A DNA stretch of 25,979 nucleotides from CABZJG01 sp965659715 (lineage in GTDB: Bacteria > Pseudomonadota > Alphaproteobacteria > Rhodobacterales > Rhodobacteraceae): assembly GCA_965659715.1 (NCBI GenBank), contig CBFHXE010000034.1, forward strand, positions 1 to 25,979, in the 5' to 3' direction. The notes beneath the pieces were generated by a model. It saw only the letters and a program-made list of their open reading frames with translations, ran no database searches and was not told where the DNA came from. The translations under genes and the position numbers were made by a program. Every line of letters starts with the position of its first letter. The first letter of the stretch is position 1. Positions 15,979 to 23,359 of the stretch are shown piece after piece.

Positions 15979-17433
15979 ATGTCGCTTCCCAAACTGCCCT
16001 TTGCCGCAGATAAATGCCTTATTGGCGGCCGGTGGACTGCCCCGCAAACCGGCGATACGATTGACCTTATCAACCCCTCGGACGGCAGCGCGCTAACGGT
16101 AATTGCCGCAGGCGGTGCGGCAGATATCGACGCCGCAGTTGGCGCAGCCCGCAGCGCCTTTGACAACAGCTGGTCCCAGAGCACCGCAACCGAGCGTGGG
16201 CGCATCTTAAGCAAGCTGTCCGCACTGGTGTTAGAGCATAGCGCCTATCTGGCCGAGCTTGAGGCGCTGGATGTGGGCAAACCGCTAAAGCAGGCCCACG
16301 CAGATGCCGTCGCTTTGGCGCGTTATATGGAATTTTATGGCGGCGCGGCGGATAAGCTACACGGTGAAACCCTGCCCTATCAACAGGGCTATACGGTCTA
16401 TACCCTGCGCGAGCCGCATGGGGTTACCGGCCATATAGTGCCGTGGAATTACCCGATGCAGATCATCGGCCGCTCGGTGGGGGCGGCATTGGCGATGGGC
16501 AATGCCTGCGTGCTTAAACCCGCAGAAGAGGCCTGTCTGACCGCGCTGGCCTTTGCGGATCTTGCGGGCAAGGCAGGTCTGCCCGATGGGGTTTTAAACG
16601 TGGTGCCCGGCGCAGGTCAAAGCGCGGGTGCGGCCCTAGCCGCCCATGGCGGCATTGATCATCTTAGCTTTACCGGATCGGTTCTAACTGGTCAGCGGGT
16701 GCAGGCGGCGGCCGCACAGCACGTGGTGCCGGTGACGCTTGAGCTTGGCGGCAAATCTCCGCAGGTGGTGTTCGGCGATGCCGATCTTGATGCCGCCTTG
16801 CCGTTTTTAATCAACGCTGGAATACAAAACGCTGGTCAGACCTGCTCGGCCAGCAGCCGCATCTTGGTGCAGCGCGGGCTTTATGAACAGGTGGTTGAAC
16901 GCATGGCCGAACGCTATCGCCGCCTGACAGCGCGGCCGGCAATGGCAGACGGTGATCTAGGGCCGCTGATCTCGGCGCGCCAGCAGGGGATCGTACACGG
17001 GTTTCTGGATCAGGCGGGCGATCTGACCTGCGCCGCCCAAGGGCAGATTGCAGAGGACGCGCCAAACGGCGGCAGCTATGTAGCGCCGCATCTTTTTGCC
17101 GATGTGGCACCCACCCACGCGCTGGCACGCGATGAGGTGTTCGGGCCGGTGCAGGTGGTGATCCCGTTTGAAGATGAAGCCGAAGCGATCGCCATTGCCA
17201 ACGGCACCGATTACGGGCTGGTGGCCAGTGTGTGGACGCGCGATGGCGGGCGGCAAATGCGCATGGCCAAGGCCTTGCGCTCGGGTCAGGTGTTTATCAA
17301 CAACTACGGCGCTGGCGGCGGGGTTGAGCTGCCCTTTGGCGGGCGCGGGCTGTCGGGGCATGGGCGCGAAAAAGGTTTTGAGGCGCTATACGGGTTTTCG
17401 GCGCTGAAAACCGTTGCCGCACATCATGGCTAA
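15979..17433 (+). CDS. NAD(P)-dependent aldehyde dehydrogenase
   Basis: Oxidises an aldehyde to the carboxylic acid; 484 residues, normal family length. Catalytic elements are all present: Asn157 (PWNYPM), Lys180 (VLKPAEE), the FTGS cofactor loop at 231-234, Glu255 (LELGGKSP) and nucleophile Cys289 (QNAGQTCSASS). The C-terminal half carries DEVFGPV and the oligomerisation region ending GVELPFGGRGLSGHGREKG. The start lies four bases after the ATPase stop, with TAGGAG at 15964-15969 inside the upstream gene. Its place in the transport operon suggests that it oxidises an aldehyde derived from the imported compound, for example one formed from an amine or alcohol. The exact substrate cannot be told; betaine-, gamma-aminobutyraldehyde- and similar types look alike at this level. 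Confidence 0.93.
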   Translation: MSLPKLPFAADKCLIGGRWTAPQTGDTIDLINPSDGSALTVIAAGGAADIDAAVGAARSAFDNSWSQSTATERGRILSKLSALVLEHSAYLAELEALDVGKPLKQAHADAVALARYMEFYGGAADKLHGETLPYQQGYTVYTLREPHGVTGHIVPWNYPMQIIGRSVGAALAMGNACVLKPAEEACLTALAFADLAGKAGLPDGVLNVVPGAGQSAGAALAAHGGIDHLSFTGSVLTGQRVQAAAAQHVVPVTLELGGKSPQVVFGDADLDAALPFLINAGIQNAGQTCSASSRILVQRGLYEQVVERMAERYRRLTARPAMADGDLGPLISARQQGIVHGFLDQAGDLTCAAQGQIAEDAPNGGSYVAPHLFADVAPTHALARDEVFGPVQVVIPFEDEAEAIAIANGTDYGLVASVWTRDGGRQMRMAKALRSGQVFINNYGAGGGVELPFGGRGLSGHGREKGFEALYGFSALKTVAAHHG

Positions 17434-18589
17434 CGCACGGCTGCGCCTGACGAACCGCGAAGCGCGCAGGCTTTGGATTTGGACCAATGGACTTGCTGAA
17501 ACGCCAACAGGTCCCTGCAAGCTGATGCAGATTGTGAACCGTTTGGGGTTCGTTCAGATCGACACCATCCGCAATGTGACCCGCGCGCATAACCATATTT
17601 TGTGGTCGCGCAGTCAAAACTACCACGAAGGGGCGATCTGGGACCGGTTGGCCGCCCGCGATGTGTTTGAACATTTCACCCATGATGCCAGCCTGATCGC
17701 AGCTGATGTGCTGCCCTATTGGGGCCTTCAGTTCGCCCGGTTAGAGGCCGCGATGTCGCGCCATGCTTGGTATCAGTCAGGTCTGGCCCAAGAGCAGGTG
17801 GCCGCGATTGTTGCACGCATAAAAACCGAAGGAGCTTTGTCCACACATGCCTTTGACAGCAAAGCTGAGGCGCATGAAATGTGGGCGCGGCCGCCGCATA
17901 AAAAGGCCCTTGATCACCTTTGGTATGCCGGAAAGCTGGCCACGTCGCATCGTGAAAAATTTGTAAAGTTCTACGATCTGGCCGAACGTGTTTTCCCGTC
18001 CCATGAGCAGCGCACAGACGCCGAGGCGCTGCGCTGGCTCGGGGCTGCCGCGATAGATAGGTTAAGTTTCGCCGCGCAGGGCGAGGTGAAGCGGTTTTGG
18101 GATGTAATGAGCGCGCAGGAAGCCAGAGAATGGGCCACAAAAACCAAGGACCTTATCCCGATAGACGTCACCTGTGCAGATGGGTCGACCTATGCTGCAA
18201 TAGCGCATCCGGACATCAAAAAACGGCTGCGTGAAGCACCTGAGCCCACATCAAGACTGCGCATTTTAAATCCTTTCGATCCACTGATCCGCGACCGCGC
18301 TCGACTGGAAAATCTATTTGGCTTTGCCTACCGCAATGAAATGTTTGTGCCAAAGGCCAAACGCATATGGGGGTATTATGTCTATCCCCTGCTCGAAGGG
18401 GCGCGCTTTGTTGGCCGAATTGAGTTAAAGGGCGATCGCAGCAAGAAGCTGCTTACTGTTACCGGATTTTGGCAGGAACCGGGCGTGCAATGGAGCGCTG
18501 CGCGCAGGAATAAATTGGAAGCCGAACTGTGCCGGTTCGGCCGGTTTGCGGGTTTAAACGCGCTGCGATGGGATATTGCACTCGTTTGA
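17426..18589 (+). CDS. Winged-helix DNA glycosylase-like protein (AlkX/YcaQ, HTH_42 family)
   Basis: A 387-residue member of the HTH_42 superfamily, which includes the DNA-crosslink glycosylases AlkZ and AlkX (YcaQ). The family active-site motif appears as QID at residues 44-46 within LGFVQIDTIRNVTRAHNHILWSR. Crosslink-unhooking AlkZ has Q-x-Q, whereas AlkX has Q-x-D, so this is the AlkX type. The distal part has LNPFDPLIRDRARLENLFGF and YYVYPLLEGARFVGRIELK, conserved in YcaQ-like proteins. The ATG at 17426 overlaps the aldehyde dehydrogenase stop by eight bases; a TTG at 17414 is less likely. A repair enzyme inside a catabolic operon is odd, and might counter reactive aldehyde damage. That link is inference. 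Confidence 0.82.
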   Translation: MANARLRLTNREARRLWIWTNGLAETPTGPCKLMQIVNRLGFVQIDTIRNVTRAHNHILWSRSQNYHEGAIWDRLAARDVFEHFTHDASLIAADVLPYWGLQFARLEAAMSRHAWYQSGLAQEQVAAIVARIKTEGALSTHAFDSKAEAHEMWARPPHKKALDHLWYAGKLATSHREKFVKFYDLAERVFPSHEQRTDAEALRWLGAAAIDRLSFAAQGEVKRFWDVMSAQEAREWATKTKDLIPIDVTCADGSTYAAIAHPDIKKRLREAPEPTSRLRILNPFDPLIRDRARLENLFGFAYRNEMFVPKAKRIWGYYVYPLLEGARFVGRIELKGDRSKKLLTVTGFWQEPGVQWSAARRNKLEAELCRFGRFAGLNALRWDIALV

Positions 18590-18646
18590 CTTGAATATCG
18601 CCGGATTTGAGCGCAAGCTTTGAGTGAGGACAGCGGAGGCATTTGG

Positions 18647-19393
18647 ATGAGACTGGACGGAAAAACGGCCATTGTTACCGGCGGAGGCTCGGGCTTTGGC
18701 GCTGGGATAGCGCGTAAATTTGTTGCCGAGGGCGCACAGGTCGTGATCGCTGACATCAATCTTGCAGCGGCAGAAGCCATAAGCGATGAATTGGGCCCAG
18801 CAGCCTTTGCCGCACATGTGGATGTTGCAGATTTGGGCTCGGTAAAAGCGCTTGCCCTCCAAGTTGAAAAAGATGTGGGAGCAGTTGATATTGTCATTAA
18901 CAACGCCGGGGTGACCCATTTGCCAACGCCGCTTGACGAGGTCAGCGAAGAAGATTTTGACCGTGTATTTTCGGTTAATTGCAAATCTGTCTATCTGACG
19001 GCCAAAACCTTTGTGCCGGCCATGAAAGCCCGCGGCGCAGGGGCGATTTTAAATATCGCATCCACCGCAGGCGTATCACCGCGGCCCAACCTCAATTGGT
19101 ACAACAGCTCGAAAGGCTGGATGAACACAGCGACCAGAACCATGGCGGTTGAACTTGCGCCCTTTGGCATCCGCGTCAATGCTATCAACCCTGTGGCTGG
19201 TGAAACGCCATTGCTTGCGTCGTTCATGGGGGAAGATACACCGCAGATGCGCGCCAAGTTCCTATCAACCATTCCCTTGGGGCGGTTTTCCACGCCCGAA
19301 GATATTGCCAACAGCGCCTGCTATCTGTGCTCAAACGAAGCCAGTATGGTGACCGGGGTTTGCATGGAAGTGGATGGCGGGCGGTGTATCTAA
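18647..19393 (+). CDS. Short-chain dehydrogenase/reductase (SDR, classical)
   Basis: A 248-residue NAD(P)-dependent oxidoreductase with the full classical set: TGGGSGFG at 11-18, NNAG at 85-88, and catalytic Ser139, Tyr152 and Lys156 (WYNSSK). Asp36 at the end of the second strand (VVIADIN) favours NAD over NADP. The C-terminus MEVDGGRCI is the usual SDR end. GGAGG at 18635-18639 fixes the ATG at 18647; the frame runs upstream to 18620. Its stop overlaps the next start by one base (TAATG). In this operon it would oxidise an alcohol or reduce a ketone of the imported compound. It resembles 3-oxoacyl-ACP reductase and glucose/sorbitol dehydrogenase types equally. Confidence 0.92.
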   Translation: MRLDGKTAIVTGGGSGFGAGIARKFVAEGAQVVIADINLAAAEAISDELGPAAFAAHVDVADLGSVKALALQVEKDVGAVDIVINNAGVTHLPTPLDEVSEEDFDRVFSVNCKSVYLTAKTFVPAMKARGAGAILNIASTAGVSPRPNLNWYNSSKGWMNTATRTMAVELAPFGIRVNAINPVAGETPLLASFMGEDTPQMRAKFLSTIPLGRFSTPEDIANSACYLCSNEASMVTGVCMEVDGGRCI

Positions 19394-20391
19394 TGCAGCC
19401 CGGAGCGCGTAATTTAATCACCGATGTGGCGGGGATTGAGGTTGGAAATGCCTCTGATCCGGCGCTGAAATCCGGCGTCAGCGTGGTCATGTCCGATACC
19501 CCGATGACGGCATCATACGCGGTGATGGGCGGAGCGCCCGGAACCCGGGATACAGACTTGCTTGAACCCGATAAAACCGTTCCCGCAGTGGATGCTCTGG
19601 TGCTGTCGGGCGGGTCTGCTTTCGGGCTTGATGCGGCCAGCGGCGTCAGTGCCTGGCTGGCCGAAGAAGGTCGCGGCTATAGGGTGGGCAGCGCCACTGT
19701 GCCGATCGTTCCCACGGCTATATTGTTTGATTTGCTCAACGGCGGGAACAAAAACTGGTCCACCAATCCCTATGCGGCGCTGGGCCGCGCGGCCTTTGAG
19801 GCCCGCAGCGACAGTTTTGATCTGGGCACCGCAGGCGCAGGCTACGGCGCACTTTGCGGAATGATGAAAGGTGGACTTGGCTCTGCCTCGTTTCAGCTGA
19901 GTTCCGGGATCACCGTCGGGGCCTTGGTGGCTGCCAATCCGGTCGGAAACCTTGTGGAACCGGACCGCAAGCGGTTCTGGGCTGCGCCGTTTGAGGTTGG
20001 CGCGGAATTTGGCGGTCTCGGCGTGCCAAACCCCAACGGCCCCGTTGGGCTTGAGCAAAGCAAACTTGGCCGTCTGGTTGACGGCGCCAACACAACACTG
20101 GCCATCGTGGCCACCGATGCCATTTTGACCAAAGCCGAGGCCAAACGCTTGGCCACCGTATCGCATGACGGCTTTGCACGGGCCATCGTGCCCTCGCATT
20201 TGCCGCAGGATGGGGATTTGATCTTTGCGGCCTCAACCGGCCGGCAGGCACTGCCCGAAGGCCCGTTGGGATTTGCCGAGCTCTGTCACGCCGCCAGCCT
20301 GTGCGTGGCGCGGGCCGCAGCGCGCGGTATATATGAGGCCACCTCAGAGCCGGGCGATACGCTGCCCACTTGGGCCAACTTCAACCGCTGA
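19393..20391 (+). CDS. P1-family (DmpA/NylC-like) self-processing aminopeptidase/amidase
   Basis: Ntn-hydrolase-fold enzyme of peptidase family S58/P1, 332 residues. Members cut themselves into alpha and beta chains and release a nucleophile at the new N-terminus. Diagnostic segments are NLITDVAGIEVGNA near the start, DALVLSGGSAFGLDAASGV (about 67-85), GAGYGALCGMMKGGLGSAS (about 148-165), and GANTTLAIVATDA (231-243). In the last one, the Asn233-Thr234 bond is where NylC-type members self-cleave; DmpA itself uses Gly-Ser. The predicted nucleophile is thus Thr234. No signal peptide is present, so it acts in the cytoplasm on the imported compound. The start overlaps the SDR stop by one base. It is probably the amide-cleaving step of the operon. 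Confidence 0.9.
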   Translation: MQPGARNLITDVAGIEVGNASDPALKSGVSVVMSDTPMTASYAVMGGAPGTRDTDLLEPDKTVPAVDALVLSGGSAFGLDAASGVSAWLAEEGRGYRVGSATVPIVPTAILFDLLNGGNKNWSTNPYAALGRAAFEARSDSFDLGTAGAGYGALCGMMKGGLGSASFQLSSGITVGALVAANPVGNLVEPDRKRFWAAPFEVGAEFGGLGVPNPNGPVGLEQSKLGRLVDGANTTLAIVATDAILTKAEAKRLATVSHDGFARAIVPSHLPQDGDLIFAASTGRQALPEGPLGFAELCHAASLCVARAAARGIYEATSEPGDTLPTWANFNR

Positions 20392-22239
20392 TCAGCCCTT
20401 TTCGTGAAAAAATCCAAAAATTTTCTCGGCCATGGCCGCAGAAATACCTTCGACGGCTTTTAAATCGGCCAAATTGGCGCGGCTCACTGCCTTGGCCGAG
20501 CCAAAATGCGCCAAAAGCGCGTGTTTGCGCGATGCGCCGACCCCTGCAATATCGTCTAGCGGCGTGGCCCCAATGGCTTTTGCACGTTTGGCCCGATGGG
20601 TGCCAATTGCAAACCTGTGTGCCTCATCGCGTAGTCTTTGGATAAAATACAGCACCGGATCATTGCGCTGCAACGCAAAGGGGCGCTGGCCGCGGATATG
20701 AAACTCTTCCTTGCCCAGATCGCGGTCGATGCCTTTGGCAACCCCCACCATAGGGATGTCTTCAACCCCAAACTCGGCCATGACCTTGGCCACCGCGGAT
20801 ACCTGACCCGCGCCGCCATCGATCAGCAGTAAATCCGGCCAGTGATCCAAGCTACGGTCGGGGTCTTCCTTTAACAAGCGTTTGAACCGCCGGGTCAGCA
20901 CCTCTTTCATCATGCCGAAATCATCGCCGGGGGACAGAGTTTCATCGGTAATATTAAACTTGCGGTAGCTGTTTTTCATCAGCCCCTCAGGGCCGGCCAC
21001 AATCATCGCGCCCACCGCGTTGCTGCCCTGAATATGCGAATTGTCATAAACCTCGATCCGCTGCGGCGGCTGATCAAGTTCAAAGGCGTCCGCCAGACCG
21101 CGCAGTAGTTTTGCCTGGGTCGCAGTTTCGGCCATTTTGCGCGCCAGACTTTCTTTTGCATTGCGCAGCGCGCCAGAGATGAGTTCAAGCTTTTCACCGC
21201 GCAAAGGTACGGTGATATCCACCTTTCGGGCGAGCTTATCACTGAGCAATTGCTCCATCAGATCGGCATTTTCAATATCGTGGGACAAGATCACGGAACG
21301 CGGCGGTTCCTTGGTGGCGTAAAACTGGCCCAAGAAAGCCTCCATCACCTCGGCATGGCTCATATCGGCGGCCACGCGCGGGTAAAAATCACGGTTGCCC
21401 CAGTTTTGATTGGCGCGAATGAAAAACACCTGAACGCAGGCCTGACCCGCTTCGAGATGCAGAGCAACGATATCGGCGTCTTTTACAGTTCTGGGATTGA
21501 TGCCTTGGGTGGTTTGCACCTGCGTCAGCGCGCGAATTCGGTCGCGAAGGGAAGCAGCCTCTTCAAACTCCATCGCGTCTGAGGCGGCCGCCATTTGCGC
21601 CGCAAGCTTTTCCTGTACCTCGGTTGAGCGCCCAGATAAAAAACGCTGCGCATCTTTAACAGCTGCACCATACTCATCCGTCGAAATGCGCTCCACGCAG
21701 GGCCCGCTGCACCGCTTGATCTGATATTGCAAACAGGGGCGCGTGCGGCTTTCAAACATCGCATCGGTGCAGTTGCGCAGCATGAACACCCGCTGCAACT
21801 GTGATAATGTGCGGTTCACCGATCCAGCGCTTGCAAAGGGTCCATAATAGGCGCCTTTTTCCAATTTTGCGCCGCGGTGCTTTTTAATCTGGGGAAAGCG
21901 GTGCTCGGTGGTGACAAGAATGTTGGGAAAGGATTTATCATCCCGCAGCAAAACATTATAGCGCGGTTTGAGCTGCTTGATCAGGTTTTGCTCTAGCAGC
22001 AAAGCTTCGGTTTCGGTGCGCGTGGTGAGAAACATCATTGAAGATGTTTCTGAAATCATCCGCGCGATACGCCCCGAGTGCCCGCTTGGGCGGGCATAAT
22101 TCGACACTCGCGCTTTTAAGTTTCGCGCTTTACCGACATATAAAACCCGCGCTTGATCATCCAGCATACGGTACACACCGGGCGAGCTGTCAAGCGTTGC
22201 TACATACTTTTGGATAATCTTATAACCGGTTTTATTCAT
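20392..22239 (-). CDS. uvrC: Excinuclease ABC subunit C
   Basis: Dual endonuclease of nucleotide-excision repair, making the 3' and 5' cuts next to lesions located by UvrA/UvrB. The 615-residue protein has an N-terminal GIY-YIG domain (PGVYRM at 20-25, LYVGKARN at 33-40). Four cysteines at 157, 169, 177 and 181 have the same spacing as the E. coli UvrC iron-sulphur ligands. A UVR motif (FEEAASLRDRI), the RNase-H-like nuclease domain (YDNSHIQG and LLIDGGAGQ) and a C-terminal helix-hairpin-helix pair (IAGVGASRKHALLAHFG, LKAVEGISAAMAEKI) complete it. The ATG at 22239 has only a weak ribosome-binding site. Its stop codon abuts that of the convergent P1 gene with no spacer. Confidence 0.97.
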   Translation of the reverse strand: MNKTGYKIIQKYVATLDSSPGVYRMLDDQARVLYVGKARNLKARVSNYARPSGHSGRIARMISETSSMMFLTTRTETEALLLEQNLIKQLKPRYNVLLRDDKSFPNILVTTEHRFPQIKKHRGAKLEKGAYYGPFASAGSVNRTLSQLQRVFMLRNCTDAMFESRTRPCLQYQIKRCSGPCVERISTDEYGAAVKDAQRFLSGRSTEVQEKLAAQMAAASDAMEFEEAASLRDRIRALTQVQTTQGINPRTVKDADIVALHLEAGQACVQVFFIRANQNWGNRDFYPRVAADMSHAEVMEAFLGQFYATKEPPRSVILSHDIENADLMEQLLSDKLARKVDITVPLRGEKLELISGALRNAKESLARKMAETATQAKLLRGLADAFELDQPPQRIEVYDNSHIQGSNAVGAMIVAGPEGLMKNSYRKFNITDETLSPGDDFGMMKEVLTRRFKRLLKEDPDRSLDHWPDLLLIDGGAGQVSAVAKVMAEFGVEDIPMVGVAKGIDRDLGKEEFHIRGQRPFALQRNDPVLYFIQRLRDEAHRFAIGTHRAKRAKAIGATPLDDIAGVGASRKHALLAHFGSAKAVSRANLADLKAVEGISAAMAEKIFGFFHEKG

Positions 22240-22341
22240 GACATGCGCATTGGTCTAAGGGTATCTATCGAATTGATAATGATTCTTTCCTAGCTGCAAT
22301 GTTATAGCGTTGGGATCAAGAGAAAAGCTGTCCACCGTTCC

Positions 22342-22350
22342 TGTGGATAA
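22342..22350 (-). promoter_or_regulatory. Exact DnaA-box 9-mer (TTATCCACA on the minus strand)
   Basis: TGTGGATAA on the plus strand is the exact complement of the E. coli consensus DnaA box. It lies about 105 bases upstream of the uvrC start. A single box with no cluster around it does not make an origin, but could be a DnaA-regulated or titration site. Confidence 0.4.
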
Positions 22351-22411
22351 CTCTGGGGAAAAGCAACGAGAATCTGGATTTTTCTTTGCAAAGTCTGCCA
22401 CTTCGCTAAAA

Positions 22412-22428
22412 TGCCTAAAAATTAGGCA
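22412..22428. repeat. Perfect palindrome TGCCTAA-AAA-TTAGGCA
   Basis: Seven-base arms with a three-base centre form a perfect inverted repeat in the AT-rich gap. It may be an operator for a dimeric regulator, or a short hairpin past the end of the SDR operon; it is 136 bases from the SDR stop and lacks a T-run on the minus strand. Confidence 0.5.
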
Positions 22429-22564
22429 GATAATTAACATATTGAAATCATTGTATTTTTTTCCATGCCTTTCTGCAAATTATTGAAAACAATACATTTT
22501 TGTAGCAACTCTTTAACAAAACCTTACACCGGTGCACAACTTGTCCGATAAATTCGGCAAGCGG

Positions 22565-23341
22565 TTACTCGATTCCGAGTATATCCGGGGTTTGCCAGCA
22601 AAGATGCTGGCCGCCATCGACACAGAGTAATTGCCCTGTTATCGCCGGCGCATCAATAAAATACCCCAGTGCCGCAGTGATGTCAGATGGGTTAGCGCCA
22701 CGGGTCAAAACCGTATTTTTACGTTGTTTTTGAAAGTGTTCCAAAGTTTGCCGAGCGCCTTGCAATGTCGGACCGGGGCCGATTGCATTGACCCGGACGT
22801 GCGGCGCAAGCGCCTGTGCTGCGGTCTGTGTCAGCGCCCAAAGTCCCATTTTGGCGATCGTATAGCTGGCAAATTCCGGTGAGAGCTTACGTACCCGCTG
22901 ATCTATCATATTGACAATAAGCCCCTGCGCGAGCGGTTCGTTATTTGCATCCATCTGCGCTTTGGGCAGCTGCGCGGCAAAAGCCTGACTTAAGACGAAA
23001 GGTGCCCGCAGATTGCTTTCAATATGGCGATCCCAGCTTGTACGCGTAGCGGTCTCAAGGGTGTCATATTCAAAAATCGAGGCATTGTTGATCAGGCAGG
23101 TGATGGGCCCTCCGAGAGCCGCGGCCGCAGCAGGCAGCAGCTCTTGTACCTCTGCCTCTATGAGCAAATCAGCCGGAAGCGCCGTTGCCTTGCAGCCCAA
23201 GGCTTGAATCTTTGCTACCACCGCATCTGCTGCCGCTTGCGAGCTGGCATAATGCACCGCCACATCATAGCCTCGCGCCGCCACATATAGCGCCATTTCT
23301 CGGCCCAGCCGTTTCGCGCCTCCAGTTATCAATGCCCGCAT
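22565..23341 (-). CDS. SDR family oxidoreductase, pteridine-reductase (PTR1/FolM)-like
   Basis: A 258-residue short-chain dehydrogenase. The cofactor loop is TGGAKRLGR (6-14) followed by HYASS (30-34), a pattern favouring NADPH. NNASIF (85-90) replaces the usual NNAG. Asp147, Tyr160 and Lys164 have the same 13- and 4-residue spacing as the Asp-Tyr-Lys catalytic set of pteridine reductase PTR1, and FolM-like proteins share NNAS and the TGGAKRxGR loop. It may therefore reduce dihydrofolate, dihydromonapterin or a related pterin. The ATG at 23341 has GAAAGGTG before it; the frame runs on to a TTG at 23356. It follows the antiporter gene by 18 bases on the same strand. Confidence 0.82.
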   Translation of the reverse strand: MRALITGGAKRLGREMALYVAARGYDVAVHYASSQAAADAVVAKIQALGCKATALPADLLIEAEVQELLPAAAAALGGPITCLINNASIFEYDTLETATRTSWDRHIESNLRAPFVLSQAFAAQLPKAQMDANNEPLAQGLIVNMIDQRVRKLSPEFASYTIAKMGLWALTQTAAQALAPHVRVNAIGPGPTLQGARQTLEHFQKQRKNTVLTRGANPSDITAALGYFIDAPAITGQLLCVDGGQHLCWQTPDILGIE

Positions 23342-23359
23342 AATCGCACCTTTCAAATT

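Larger units (their letters stand above)
22240..22564. other. AT-rich intergenic region upstream of uvrC
   Basis: This 325-base gap between the starts of uvrC and the end of the SDR gene is clearly AT-richer than its surroundings. It contains one exact DnaA-box 9-mer, a 17-base palindrome, and poly-T/poly-A stretches around 22450-22500. The only open frame, 22255-22440 minus, lacks a ribosome-binding site and resembles nothing I know. The uvrC promoter should be here, but no convincing -35/-10 pair stands out. Confidence 0.6.

Noticed and set aside
22264..22285. Fur-box-like GATAATGATT near the uvrC start
   Set aside because: Only one half resembles the enterobacterial Fur box, the other half is missing, and uvrC is not an expected iron-regulated gene. 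Alphaproteobacterial iron regulators use other motifs.
22255..22440. Open reading frame of 61 codons on the minus strand upstream of uvrC
   Set aside because: It has no ribosome-binding site and low-complexity AT-rich codon content, and it lies over the probable uvrC promoter. It resembles no family I know.
22240..22564. Chromosomal replication origin
   Set aside because: Only one exact DnaA box was found, with no cluster of related boxes and no dnaA, hemE, gidA or parAB gene nearby. A single 9-mer with high AT content is not enough.
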